64,000 bases of DNA from the NCBI RefSeq assembly GCF_018130165.1, contig NZ_JAFCLZ010000022.1, positions 1-64,000 on the forward strand. The letters run 5' to 3'. Source of the stretch: Bradyrhizobium sp. JYMT SZCCT0180. Its GTDB lineage: Bacteria > Pseudomonadota > Alphaproteobacteria > Rhizobiales > Xanthobacteraceae. The notes beneath the pieces are model-generated. The model had not been told where the DNA came from, searched no databases, and saw only the letters and a list, made by a program, of their open reading frames with translations. Numbering within the stretch: the first letter of the stretch is position 1; the number at the start of each line of letters is the position of its first letter. Positions 54,079 through 62,355 of this stretch are shown piece by piece. A program made the translations under genes and the position numbers.

Positions 54079-55704
54079 CTACTGCGTTGCAATCCGCTTG
54101 CGGATCGCGGCCAATTCCGCTTCATCCCAGATGCCGATCAGGACGCCGTTCTTGACCTGAAGCTGGTTCTCCGCGTAGGCGGCGATCTTCGCGTTGGGCG
54201 TGGTGATGTGCATTTTGGGATGCAGCGCCCAGTCGAACAGCGCCGCTTGCAGCCGCGCGATCACGGCAGCGCATGCGGGGTCCTCGCCGCGATCGGCGAA
54301 TTCCTGTGGGTCGCTTTCGAGGTCGTACAGCATCGGGCGGAAGCCTGAGGCCTGGACGTATTTCCAGCGGCCGTCGAACGCCATGAACAGGCGGCATTGC
54401 TCGATCGGCTGGTTCAGCTTCAGCCGAACGTCCTGCATGCAGTAGTCATATTCTGAAAATACCACCTTGCGCCAATCGGCGGGCGCTGCGCCGTGCAGCA
54501 GCGGCATCAGGGAGCGGCCTTCGAGAATATGATCCGGCGCCTTGCCGCCGAAATACTCGATGAAGGTCGGCGCCAGATCGATCGCTTCGACCAACGCGTC
54601 GCACACGGTGCCGCGCGTCGCGTCGGCCTCGCGCGACGGATCGATCACGATCAGCGGAATTTTGGCGGATTGATCGTGGAACAGATCCTTCTCGCCCATC
54701 CAGTGGTCGCCGAGATAGTCGCCATGGTCCGAGGTGAACACGATCATCGTGGTGTCGAGCAGGCCGCGGCTCTCCAGGAACTGCATCAAGACGCCCATCT
54801 GGTCGTCGATCTGTTTGATCAGGCCCATATAGGTCGGGATGACTTTTTCCCGGGCCTCGTCGCGCGCCATGTTGCGGGAGTAGCGCATGTCCATGTAGGC
54901 GGCGAACACCGGATGGGCTTCCTGGCGCTCCTTCTCCGAGCGCACCGCGGGCAGTATGTCAGCGGCGCTGTACATGCTGGCGTAGGGTTCGGGCGCGATA
55001 TAGGGCCAATGCGGCTTGATGTACGATAGATGCAGGCACCAGGGACGTCCGTCCGCTTCGGCTTCTGTGATAAAATCCATCGCGCGGCGCGTCATGTAAG
55101 GCGTTTCGGAATGCTCTTCCGGGACGCGCGCCGCCTTGTCGGCGTGCACCAAAAGCCAGCCGTTCTGCAGCGCGCCGTCGTCATCAGCACCTGAATTGGC
55201 CCAATGCTCCCAGGGGTTGGCGGCCTCGTATCCCTGTTCGCGCAGATAATTGTCGTAACGCGGGCGGGGCCGGTTATCGGGATGCAGGCCGTCGTCGCGC
55301 TCGTAGGGCTCGAAGCCGCATTCCGACACATGCACGCCGATGATGGAATCCGGCGCGATCCCGAGCGCCTTCAGGCCTTCGATGTCAGGCGCCATGTGGG
55401 TCTTGCCGACCAGCACGTTGCGGACGCCGATCTTGTTCAGGTGATCGCCGAGCGTGGGCTCGCCCACCCGCAGCGGCCAGCCGTTCCAGTGCGAGCCGTG
55501 CGAGCGCATGTAGCGGCCGGTGTAGAACGACATCCGCGAGGGGCCGCAGATCGGTGACTGCACATAGGCTTTTGAAAAGCGCACGCCGCGTTTCGCCATC
55601 GCATCGATGTTCGGCGTCGTCAGCGTCGGATGGCCGGTACAGCCCAGATAATCATAGCGAAGCTGATCGCACATGATCCAGAGGACGTTTTTCGGCTGCG
55701 GCAT
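54079..55704 (-). CDS. Sulfatase / phosphonate monoester hydrolase-family enzyme
   Basis: 541 aa alkaline phosphatase-superfamily enzyme without signal peptide, so probably cytoplasmic. Metal Asp in LWIMCDQLRYDYLG (D13). Formylglycine motif C53-x-P-S-R57 in PICGPSRMSFYTGRYM. Later TSDHGDYLGDHWMGEKDL and EYFGGKAPDHILEGRSLMPLL. The C-terminal part resembles phosphonate monoester hydrolases more than classic arylsulfatases (SEYDYCMQDV, YDLESDPQEF). Conversion of C53 needs a formylglycine-generating system, not seen in this window. Substrate is unknown. Confidence 0.85.
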   Translation of the reverse strand: MPQPKNVLWIMCDQLRYDYLGCTGHPTLTTPNIDAMAKRGVRFSKAYVQSPICGPSRMSFYTGRYMRSHGSHWNGWPLRVGEPTLGDHLNKIGVRNVLVGKTHMAPDIEGLKALGIAPDSIIGVHVSECGFEPYERDDGLHPDNRPRPRYDNYLREQGYEAANPWEHWANSGADDDGALQNGWLLVHADKAARVPEEHSETPYMTRRAMDFITEAEADGRPWCLHLSYIKPHWPYIAPEPYASMYSAADILPAVRSEKERQEAHPVFAAYMDMRYSRNMARDEAREKVIPTYMGLIKQIDDQMGVLMQFLESRGLLDTTMIVFTSDHGDYLGDHWMGEKDLFHDQSAKIPLIVIDPSREADATRGTVCDALVEAIDLAPTFIEYFGGKAPDHILEGRSLMPLLHGAAPADWRKVVFSEYDYCMQDVRLKLNQPIEQCRLFMAFDGRWKYVQASGFRPMLYDLESDPQEFADRGEDPACAAVIARLQAALFDWALHPKMHITTPNAKIAAYAENQLQVKNGVLIGIWDEAELAAIRKRIATQ

Positions 55705-55784
55705 GCTTCACACAGGGTACGATTTCAATCGTCCGATGCTGCAATATCGAACGGCCGATTGCAAACCGCCTTGTGCCGGAAACT

Positions 55785-56843
55785 TCAGCTCTGCGGCGTC
55801 GCCGGGGTCCAGGGCTCGGCCTGTGCCGCGCCGCCCTTGGCCTTCAGCGAAACCGGGGCTTCGCCGATCACCTCGACCAGCGCCTTCAGCGCTTCCGGCA
55901 TGCCTTCGCCGGTCACCGCCGAGATCAGCAGCGGCGTCTTCTTCGCCGCGCGCTTCAACCGGTCCTTTTGCTTCTTCAGTTCGTCCGGCGTCACGGCATC
56001 GATCTTGTTGAGCGCGACGATTTCGATCTTCTCGGCGAGATGTCCCTCATAGGCATCGAGCTCGGTGCGGACCGTCTTGTAGGCCTTGCCGGCATGTTCG
56101 CAGGTCGCATCGATCAGATGCAGCAGCACGCGGCAGCGCTCGACATGGCCCAGAAACCGGTCGCCGAGGCCGGCGCCTTCATGCGCGCCCTCGATCAGGC
56201 CCGGAATATCCGCCAGCACGAATTCACGGCCCTGCGCATTCACGACGCCGAGCTGCGGATGCAATGTGGTGAAGGGATAGTCCGCGATCTTCGGCTTTGC
56301 CGCGCTGACGACGGAGAGGAAGGTCGACTTGCCGGCGTTGGGCAGGCCGACGAGGCCGGCGTCCGCGATCAGTTTCAGCCGCAGCCAGATCCAGCGTTCC
56401 TCGCCTTCCTGGCCGGGATTGGCGTTGCGCGGCGCGCGGTTGGTGGAGGATTTGAAATGCGCGTTGCCGAAGCCGCCATTGCCGCCTTCGGCCAGCACGA
56501 ACTTTTCGCCGAGCGTGGTGAAGTCGTGGATCAGCGTTTCGCGATCCTCATCGAAGATCTGCGTGCCGACCGGCACCTTGAGCACGATCGACTTGCCGTT
56601 GGCGCCATGGCGGTCCTTGCCCATGCCGTTGGTGCCCTTCTGCGCCTTGAAGTGCTGCTGATAGCGATAGTCGATCAGCGTGTTCAGACCATCGACCACT
56701 TCGATGACGACGTCGCCGCCACGGCCGCCATTGCCGCCGGAGGGGCCACCAAACTCGATGAACTTCTCGCGGCGGAACGCCACGCAGCCGTTGCCGCCGT
56801 CGCCGGAGCGGATATAGACCTTTGCTTCGTCAAGAAATTTCAT
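55785..56843 (-). CDS. obgE: GTPase ObgE/CgtA
   Basis: 352 aa from the ATG at 56843 (MKFLDEAKVYIRSGDGG). Glycine-rich Obg fold first (about 1-157, GGPSGGNGGRGGDV), then the G domain with G1 GLPNAGKST, G3 DIPGLIEGA and G4 ALNKID. It assists 50S assembly and growth control. Its 5' region abuts a composite palindromic repeat. rplU and rpmA, often adjacent to obgE, are found 3-4 kb upstream with MaoC, EamA and GNAT genes between. Confidence 0.96.
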   Translation of the reverse strand: MKFLDEAKVYIRSGDGGNGCVAFRREKFIEFGGPSGGNGGRGGDVVIEVVDGLNTLIDYRYQQHFKAQKGTNGMGKDRHGANGKSIVLKVPVGTQIFDEDRETLIHDFTTLGEKFVLAEGGNGGFGNAHFKSSTNRAPRNANPGQEGEERWIWLRLKLIADAGLVGLPNAGKSTFLSVVSAAKPKIADYPFTTLHPQLGVVNAQGREFVLADIPGLIEGAHEGAGLGDRFLGHVERCRVLLHLIDATCEHAGKAYKTVRTELDAYEGHLAEKIEIVALNKIDAVTPDELKKQKDRLKRAAKKTPLLISAVTGEGMPEALKALVEVIGEAPVSLKAKGGAAQAEPWTPATPQS

Positions 56844-56856
56844 GATGGCTTCTATG

Positions 56857-56943
56857 GCGTTTCGAGCGAATTGCGCAGCGGATCGCGATGCAATCAAGTT
56901 TACGCAGATTGCGTAGACTTATCTGCGGCAAACGCGTCAAAAC
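56857..56943 (+). repeat. Composite nested palindrome upstream of obgE
   Basis: GCGTTTCGAGCGAATTGCGC on one side and GCAAACGCGTCAAAACG on the other frame the inner CGCAGAT...ATCTGCG palindrome, arranged as at 44870. It begins 14 nt before the obgE ATG on the minus strand, so it probably forms part of the obgE leader. The rest of the 314-bp gap (56944-57157) has no gene. Confidence 0.7.
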
Positions 56944-57157
56944 GAGCGCTGGAGCCTCGTTCCGATCAATCGGTGCAGAATAGGTTCTAGGTAAGGCAGG
57001 GGGGCCGCTGCGGCAACCCTTAAGCCGTCAAACATTGCCGAAAAGCCTTAATTTTCGGGACTTTTTGCCGCCTTGGGCGATATTTCGGCCTCCCAAACGG
57101 CTTATCGCTCCAACCAGCGCATATCGGGGCCCGCGGCGATCGAATGAGACGGTGCGA

Positions 57158-57637
57158 TCAGGTTGGTCGCTTGCGGATCAGAAATTTCTGCATTCCCTCC
57201 AGCACCAGTTCCTTGCGCTGGTTGAACACGGTCGAGCGCAGCGTCACCACGCCGGTGCTGCGGCCGGGGACCAATTCGGTCACTTCAAGCGCGGGATAGA
57301 TGGTATCGCCGGCATAGACCGGCTTGAGGAAGCGGCTCGACTGCTCGAGAAATCCGATCAGCGATTCCTCGACAATGTAAGGAAACAGCCCGGCGCCCGG
57401 CGCGGTGTGGACCAGGGTCTGGAAACCATGCGCCAGCAGGTCCGGCATGCCGCGGGCGCGGCAATATTCGACATCGTAGTGGATCGGGTGGGTATCGCCG
57501 CTCGCGGTCTGGAACGCGGCGAACACGGCCGAGGTCTGGGTCCGGCTCGGGATCACGAAACGCTCGCCGAGTTTGAAATCCTCGAACCAGCGCTGTTCAG
57601 GCACCATACGATGCTGTGCGGGGTCGAAGTCGGTCAT
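57158..57637 (-). CDS. MaoC-family dehydratase
   Basis: 159 aa from the ATG at 57637 (MTDFDPAQHRMVPEQ). Hot-dog fold with the hydratase motif FAAFQTASGDTHPIHYD (Asp/His catalytic pair) and LLAHGFQTLV. It hydrates enoyl-CoA-like substrates or is a related enzyme; the real substrate is unknown. A longer frame upstream runs through an unrelated intergenic region. It is a single gene on the minus strand. Confidence 0.88.
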   Translation of the reverse strand: MTDFDPAQHRMVPEQRWFEDFKLGERFVIPSRTQTSAVFAAFQTASGDTHPIHYDVEYCRARGMPDLLAHGFQTLVHTAPGAGLFPYIVEESLIGFLEQSSRFLKPVYAGDTIYPALEVTELVPGRSTGVVTLRSTVFNQRKELVLEGMQKFLIRKRPT

Positions 57638-57904
57638 GGCGGGTTCCTGCGGAATGGGATGATTGCAGGAATACCGGTAGCGCAGAGGTCGGGCTGCGAC
57701 AATTGGTTCGGTTCGACAGTCCCGAACCGGGCTCCATTCTATCTTTGCATGGGGTTGTTTTCGCGATTTTGTATCCGGGCACCCGAGGTGTACCGCCGAT
57801 GCTCTGGACATCACCGGCGTCTACGTCTTTAAAACATCGCAGCAACAAAAAGACGTCGGTGGCCGGAGCAAGTCCGGCCATGTCGGGAAACGCCGAATTC
57901 ATCG

Positions 57905-58819
57905 ATGAGCCTCTTCGCAAAACCATCCACCTATGACGAGCGTTCGGCGCGGTTGGCCGGCATCGGACTGATGCTGCTGTCGATCTTCATGTTTTCGTTC
58001 GGCGACGCGCTCGGCAAGTTCATGGTCGCGACCTATTCGGTCGGGCAATTGCTGTGGCTGCGGGCCTGCGCGGCGCTGCTGGTGCTGCTGCCGATCATCT
58101 GGAGGCAGCGCGCCGAATTCACGCGCCTGGAACGGCCCTGGCTGCAATTGCTCCGGGTGACGCTCTCCACGCTGGAAGTTGCCGCCTTCTTTATCGCGAC
58201 CGTCTATCTGCCGCTCGCCGACGTCATCACCTATTATCTGGCGGCGCCGATTTTCGTCACGGCGCTGTCGGGGCTGGTACTGGGCGAGCGCGTCGGCTGG
58301 CGGCGCTGGAGTGCGATTCTGATCGGCTTCGTCGGCGTATTGATCGCGCTGCGGCCGTCGGCGCAGACCGTGAGCTGGCCCGCGATGATCGCGCTCGGCG
58401 GCAGCTTTTCATTCGCGTTGCTGATGCTGATCACGCGCTCGCTGCGGGCGACGCCGGACATCGTACTGACCACGACGCAGTTTGGCGGCACGTTCCTGCT
58501 CGGCGCGGTGATGTCGCCGGTTGGTTGGGTAACGCCGACGCTCGGCAGCCTCGGCATGTTTGCCGCCGCGGGGGTGATTTCGGTGTGCGCGCTGCTGTGC
58601 ATCAACCGTTCGCTGAAGCTGGCGCCGGCCAGCGTCGTGGTGCCCTATCAATATTCGATGATCGTGTGGGCGGTGATTTTCGGCTTCGTGGTGTGGGGAG
58701 ACGTGCCGTCACCGGCGACCATCGTGGGTGCCGCGATCATCATCGGCGCCGGACTTTACATCTTCCTGCGCGAGCAGAAGCTGGGGCGCGAGGAGACGGT
58801 GGTTAATCCGCCGGCGTAG
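57905..58819 (+). CDS. EamA-family (DMT) transporter
   Basis: 304 aa with ten predicted helices in two EamA repeats (about 20-150 and 160-295). Phrases such as LGKFMVATYSVGQLLWLRA and PYQYSMIVWAVIFGFVVWGD are typical. It is probably a metabolite exporter or uptake carrier for an unknown substrate. It starts after a short repeat-like region (57800-57895) and ends at a large perfect palindrome. Confidence 0.9.
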   Translation: MSLFAKPSTYDERSARLAGIGLMLLSIFMFSFGDALGKFMVATYSVGQLLWLRACAALLVLLPIIWRQRAEFTRLERPWLQLLRVTLSTLEVAAFFIATVYLPLADVITYYLAAPIFVTALSGLVLGERVGWRRWSAILIGFVGVLIALRPSAQTVSWPAMIALGGSFSFALLMLITRSLRATPDIVLTTTQFGGTFLLGAVMSPVGWVTPTLGSLGMFAAAGVISVCALLCINRSLKLAPASVVVPYQYSMIVWAVIFGFVVWGDVPSPATIVGAAIIIGAGLYIFLREQKLGREETVVNPPA

Positions 58820-58824
58820 CCTCG

Positions 58825-58952
58825 TTGTCGTCCCGGCCTTGAGCCGGGACCCATAACCACAGGCGCCTGTGGTCGACACCAAAGTCGTTGAACAGCTTTC
58901 GCAGATCGAGAGGCCGCGGCGTATGGGTCCCGGCTCAAGGCCGGGACGACAA
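58825..58952. repeat. Large perfect palindromic repeat
   Basis: Arms of about 31 nt match exactly: they start TTGTCGTCCCGGCCTTGAGC at 58825 and the complement ends at 58952. Each arm contains its own CCCGG/CCGGG hairpin. The element sits between the convergent EamA and GNAT genes and would make a very stable stem in any transcript. Confidence 0.8.
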
Positions 58953-58961
58953 AGAAACGAG

Positions 58962-59555
58962 CTACCGCTCCCGCCGCGTCGAAGTGCCCCAGTTCTTCAG
59001 CGACGACCACACACTGCGCGACAGCCGAAAACAATCGACCGGGGTCGACGATCCCAGCGCCTCGAAGCGGTGCAGTTCGACGCCGCTCCACTGGAAGCCG
59101 CATTTCTCCAGGATGTTGCGCGAGGAGGGGTTGGCGACGCGGGCGCCTGATATCAGGTGCTCGGCATCGAACTCCTCGAAGTGGAAATCGATCACCGCGC
59201 GCGCAGCTTCGGTACCAAAGCCCTGGCCCCAATGCTCGACGCCAAGCCAATAGCCGAGTTCCGGCGCATCCTGCTCGCGCCAATCGATGCCGACCATGCC
59301 GAGCGGCGAGTGGTTGTTCTCGATCAGGAACACGGTCGCGCGGCCGCCGCCCAACGCGCGCACGAATTCGACGGCGTGATCCCTTGAGTACGGATGCGGC
59401 AGGCGGCGGGTGTTCTCCGCAATGCGGCGATCGTTGGCGAGGTAGGCAATTGCTTTTACGTCCGCGAGCGTCGGCCGGCGCAAGGTCAGCCGCTCGGTCT
59501 CGAGGACGCATGGACTCGCTTCACGCAATGTCGGGGTCGGAATATCCTGCAACAT
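58962..59555 (-). CDS. GNAT N-acetyltransferase (RimJ/RimL-like)
   Basis: 197 aa. N-terminal ETERLTLRRPTLADVKAIAYLAND and the acyl-CoA block LGYWLGVEHWGQGFGTEAARAV are typical of the RimJ/RimL/SAT branch. The following INPASRNILEKCGF-like stretch reads VANPSSRNILEKCGFQW. It likely acetylates a protein N-terminus or a small amine; the substrate is not evident. It lies downstream of rpmA behind a terminator, and may have its own promoter. Confidence 0.88.
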   Translation of the reverse strand: MLQDIPTPTLREASPCVLETERLTLRRPTLADVKAIAYLANDRRIAENTRRLPHPYSRDHAVEFVRALGGGRATVFLIENNHSPLGMVGIDWREQDAPELGYWLGVEHWGQGFGTEAARAVIDFHFEEFDAEHLISGARVANPSSRNILEKCGFQWSGVELHRFEALGSSTPVDCFRLSRSVWSSLKNWGTSTRRER

Positions 59556-59588
59556 GTCGGGCTCCTGAAATGCGAAAACTTACGCAAA

Positions 59589-59618
59589 CAAAAAGGGAGG
59601 CCGGTTTCCCGCCTCCCC
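59589..59618 (-). terminator. Terminator after rpmA
   Basis: GGGAGGC / GCCTCCC with a nine-nt loop, then TTTTTG on the minus strand. It lies about 60 nt past the rpmA stop, before the GNAT gene start. Confidence 0.75.
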
Positions 59619-59679
59619 TTGGAGCCCTTTTTGACTCCGCCGGTTCAACAGGACCCGGCGGACTCATGTTGTCCACCGT

Positions 59680-59949
59680 CTATTCGGCCGCCTCCGCCAT
59701 CGGAACAACCGATACGAAAGTGCGGCCATTGCCTTTTGCACGGAACTCGACGTGACCTTCGATCTTGGCGAACAGAGTATGGTCGGTGCCCATGCCCACA
59801 TTAAGGCCGGGATGCCAGGTGGTGCCGCGCTGACGCGCGATAATGTTGCCGGGGATCACGTGCTCGCCGCCATACGCCTTGATGCCAAGGCGCTTGCCCG
59901 CTGAATCACGTCCGTTCCGCGATGAACCGCCTGCTTTTTTGTGAGCCAT
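59680..59949 (-). CDS. rpmA: 50S ribosomal protein L27
   Basis: 89 aa. MAHKKAGGSSRNGRDSAGKR is the family start, whose basic N-terminus reaches the peptidyl transferase centre. The rest (GIKAYGGEHVIPGNIIARQRG) is highly conserved. It follows rplU by 90 nt on the same strand and shares its promoter. Confidence 0.98.
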   Translation of the reverse strand: MAHKKAGGSSRNGRDSAGKRLGIKAYGGEHVIPGNIIARQRGTTWHPGLNVGMGTDHTLFAKIEGHVEFRAKGNGRTFVSVVPMAEAAE

Positions 59950-60039
59950 GGCCCGTCTCCAACTTCGCCGTAATCTGGATCAATTCCTTGACGGAATCAT
60001 TTCACGCTTTGTCACGCATCAAATCTGGATGCGCTGATA

Positions 60040-60486
60040 TCACTTCTTGGCTGCGGCCTTCTTGGCCGGAGCCTTTTTCGCGGGCGCCTTCTTGGCCGCC
60101 GGTGCCTCGTCGCCCTCGGCGGGCGCCGCGACAACCTTTTCCTTCTTCGGCCGCGGGCCGATCGAAGGCTTGGCGTTATCGGCCAGGATCTCGGTGATGC
60201 GAAGCACCGTGAGCTCGTCGCGATAACCGCGCTTGCGGCGCGAATTCTTGCGGCGGCGCTTCTTGAACGCGATCACCTTGGCGCCGCGCTTGTGGTCCAG
60301 CACTTCTGCCGCGACCGAGGCGCCGGCAACCGTGGGCATGCCCAGCACCGGCGTGTCACCGCCGAGCACCAGAACTTCGCCAAGTTGCACGATCGTGCCG
60401 ACTTCGCCGGCGATCTTGCCTATCTCGAGTACATCATTCGGAACGACCCGGTATTGCCGGCCGCCGGTTTTGATGACTGCGAACAT
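60040..60486 (-). CDS. rplU: 50S ribosomal protein L21 with Lys/Ala-rich tail
   Basis: 148 aa. The L21 core (about 1-103) has MFAVIKTGGRQYRVVPNDVL and FKKRRRKNSRRKRGYRDE. It is followed by a tail of about 45 residues with KKAPAKKAPAKKAAAKK, a histone-H1-like repeat of AxKK units. The tail is common in Rhizobiales L21 and may contact rRNA. It is the first gene of rplU-rpmA. Confidence 0.96.
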   Translation of the reverse strand: MFAVIKTGGRQYRVVPNDVLEIGKIAGEVGTIVQLGEVLVLGGDTPVLGMPTVAGASVAAEVLDHKRGAKVIAFKKRRRKNSRRKRGYRDELTVLRITEILADNAKPSIGPRPKKEKVVAAPAEGDEAPAAKKAPAKKAPAKKAAAKK

Positions 60487-60850
60487 CGTTTTATTCCTTC
60501 GTGTTCGATCCCGGCCTCGGACGTCGTCCCCACAGGGTCATGTCCGGGTCGGCTTTTTGGTCAGTCGTTATGGGTACGATTTTCGCACGGTCGGGGCGTA
60601 AACCCTCAAATTCGCGCAAAAACAAGCGGCGCGAGAAATCCCGCGCCGGATGCCGGGACTTATAGCCGCTGGCAGCCCCGAGTCAAGGCAAAGGAGCCGA
60701 AAAACCGGGCCAAATGAAGGATTTGGGTCAGGAAACGGCGAACAGGGCAGCCTGTTCGCTGCTCGCCATCAGCCATTGGCCACCCGCCCAGTGAAACCAA
60801 TGGGTTCCCCGCCCGTTGTGTAACCGAAATCCGGTTGGGCAAGGGCAAAA
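60487..60850. other. Divergent intergenic region rplU-ROK gene
   Basis: This 364-bp gap contains the rplU promoter at 60659-60686 and otherwise no recognised gene. The ROK-family gene starts at its right end, preceded by a purine-rich stretch (GGGCAAGGGC) as a weak ribosome-binding site. Confidence 0.55.
60659..60686 (-). promoter_or_regulatory. Sigma-70-type promoter of rplU-rpmA
   Basis: On the minus strand TTGACT (60681-60686) and TATAAG (60659-60664) are 16 nt apart, close to the consensus spacing and sequence. It lies about 170 nt upstream of the rplU ATG, leaving a long untranslated leader. Confidence 0.6.
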
Positions 60851-61987
60851 ATGGCAGAAGACACAGTCACGACAACGGGCATCGCCCGCCACGGCGCAGG
60901 CCGTCTACCGTCCGTCGAGGTCGACAGTTTTAATATCGAGCTGAAGGACGATGACGGGTTCCTCGGCGACCGCGCCAGCAAGGGCGCGTTTCGCAAGATA
61001 CTGGATACGCTGCGCAAGCCGCTGCAGAAAAACGGCGACGATCCGCTCGGGAAAAAATCCACCGACGAGATCGCCAAGGGTGACCTCGACGAGGCGCTGG
61101 TGGGCGACGATGTCGCTGCCGCCGCGCTGGTGCATGGCGCGATCGAGGAATTCGCGCAGGAGCTGGCCTATGTGACCGGGCGCTTCCTCAAGACCAAGGC
61201 CTGGGCCGATACCGAGCGCATCGTGGTCGGCGGCGGATTCCGGCAAAGTCGGGTCGGCGAACTCGCGATCGCCCGCACCGCGATTCTCCTCAAGGCCGAG
61301 GAGCATGACGTCGAACTGGTGCCGATCCGTTTTCATCCGGATGACGCCGGCCTGATCGGCGCGCTGCACCTGGCGCCGTCATGGATTTTCGAGGGCTATG
61401 ACAGCATCCTGAGCGTGGATATCGGCGGCACCAACATCCGCTGCGGCGTGGTCGAGACGCGCTGGAAGAAGGCGCCCGATCTTTCGAAGGCCGAGGTGTG
61501 GAAGTCCGAACTGTGGCGTCATGCCGATGACGAGCCGACGCGCGAGGGCGCCGTGAAACGGCTGGTCAAGATGTTGAAGGATCTGATCACCGAGGCTGAA
61601 ACAGAGGGCCACAAGCTGGCGCCTTTCATCGGCATCGCCTGTCCCGGCGTGATCAACGGGGATGGCTCGATCGAAAAAGGCGCGCAGAACCTGCCGGGTA
61701 ATTGGGAGAGCAGCAAATTCAACCTGCCGGCAAGTCTCGTGGAGGCGATACCGATGATCGGCGATCACGACACGGCGGTGTTGATGCATAATGACGGCGT
61801 CGTGCAGGGGCTTTCCGAGGTCCCTTACATGCAGGATGTCGAGCGATGGGGCGTGCTGACCATCGGTACCGGTCTCGGCAATGCGCGTTTCACCAATCGC
61901 AGGAAAGAAAACGGCAAGGGCGAAAAGGCCAAAGACAAGGGCGACAGCGACAAGGACGACAAGAAAGCAAAGAAGGGTAAAGATTAA
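60851..61987 (+). CDS. ROK-family sugar kinase-like protein with circularly permuted motif order
   Basis: 378 aa. The ROK motifs are all visible but in a rotated order. The normally C-terminal part comes first: GELGHM-like VEVDSFNIEL (22-31), IVVGGGF (124-130) and DDAGLIGA (164-171). It is then followed by the normally N-terminal ATP loop SVDIGGTNIRCG (188-199), PGVINGDG (265-272), NLPGNW (280-285), the catalytic-Asp region GDHDTAV (D307) and the GTGLGNA loop (339-345). The CxCGxxGC zinc site of ROK proteins is missing. The last 30 residues are Lys/Asp-rich. The family usually phosphorylates hexoses or acts as a repressor; there is no HTH domain here. Kinase activity is plausible but untested. 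Confidence 0.85.
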   Translation: MAEDTVTTTGIARHGAGRLPSVEVDSFNIELKDDDGFLGDRASKGAFRKILDTLRKPLQKNGDDPLGKKSTDEIAKGDLDEALVGDDVAAAALVHGAIEEFAQELAYVTGRFLKTKAWADTERIVVGGGFRQSRVGELAIARTAILLKAEEHDVELVPIRFHPDDAGLIGALHLAPSWIFEGYDSILSVDIGGTNIRCGVVETRWKKAPDLSKAEVWKSELWRHADDEPTREGAVKRLVKMLKDLITEAETEGHKLAPFIGIACPGVINGDGSIEKGAQNLPGNWESSKFNLPASLVEAIPMIGDHDTAVLMHNDGVVQGLSEVPYMQDVERWGVLTIGTGLGNARFTNRRKENGKGEKAKDKGDSDKDDKKAKKGKD

Positions 61988-62120
61988 CGGGCGCGTTCGA
62001 GTTCGGTTAATGCCGGCGCACATCGCGCAAAACCCCTGAAAACAAGGGGCCGGAGCGATCTTCGCGTATCCAGTGCTGCGCGCGATGAGAGTTCCGCCGG
62101 CGCGCGGTAAGGTTGACTGG

Positions 62121-62294
62121 TTAGGTTAAAACCGGGATCGCGTTGCCCTTTCCGCGCGCGCCGCTACCGTCAAATCGTCGCTCCAGCTGACCGGCGAAGC
62201 CGCACTTCCCGGCCAGAATTTCAAAGTAGCGGCACGGGGCCGTCAGTGTTTTGTCGCGTCTGGCGGCCCCACCTTTATCTCGGTTTCCACTCAT
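62121..62294 (-). CDS. Possible small protein downstream of a repeat
   Basis: 57 aa (MSGNRDKGGAARRD start), no recognised family. The ATG sits one base after the end of the Rhizobiales palindrome at 62296, in the same geometry as rppH and its repeat at 42905. Codon third positions are only mildly G+C-biased. No other support. It could be non-coding. Confidence 0.2.
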   Translation of the reverse strand: MSGNRDKGGAARRDKTLTAPCRYFEILAGKCGFAGQLERRFDGSGARGKGNAIPVLT

Positions 62295-62295
62295 A

Positions 62296-62348
62296 GCGTT
62301 TTCGAGCGAAGTGGGTACCGGTTCGCGTGAAGAAAACGCGTCAAAAAA
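62296..62348 (+). repeat. Rhizobiales dispersed palindrome after the hydrolase gene
   Basis: GCGTTTTCGAGCGAAGTGGG and TTCGCGTGAAGAAAACGC form the arms, the most complete copy in the window. It ends 8 nt before the stop of the leftward alpha/beta hydrolase gene and is likely transcribed as its 3' end. The flanking 61988-62120 region has no recognised feature. Confidence 0.8.
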
Positions 62349-62355
62349 AGAGTCA

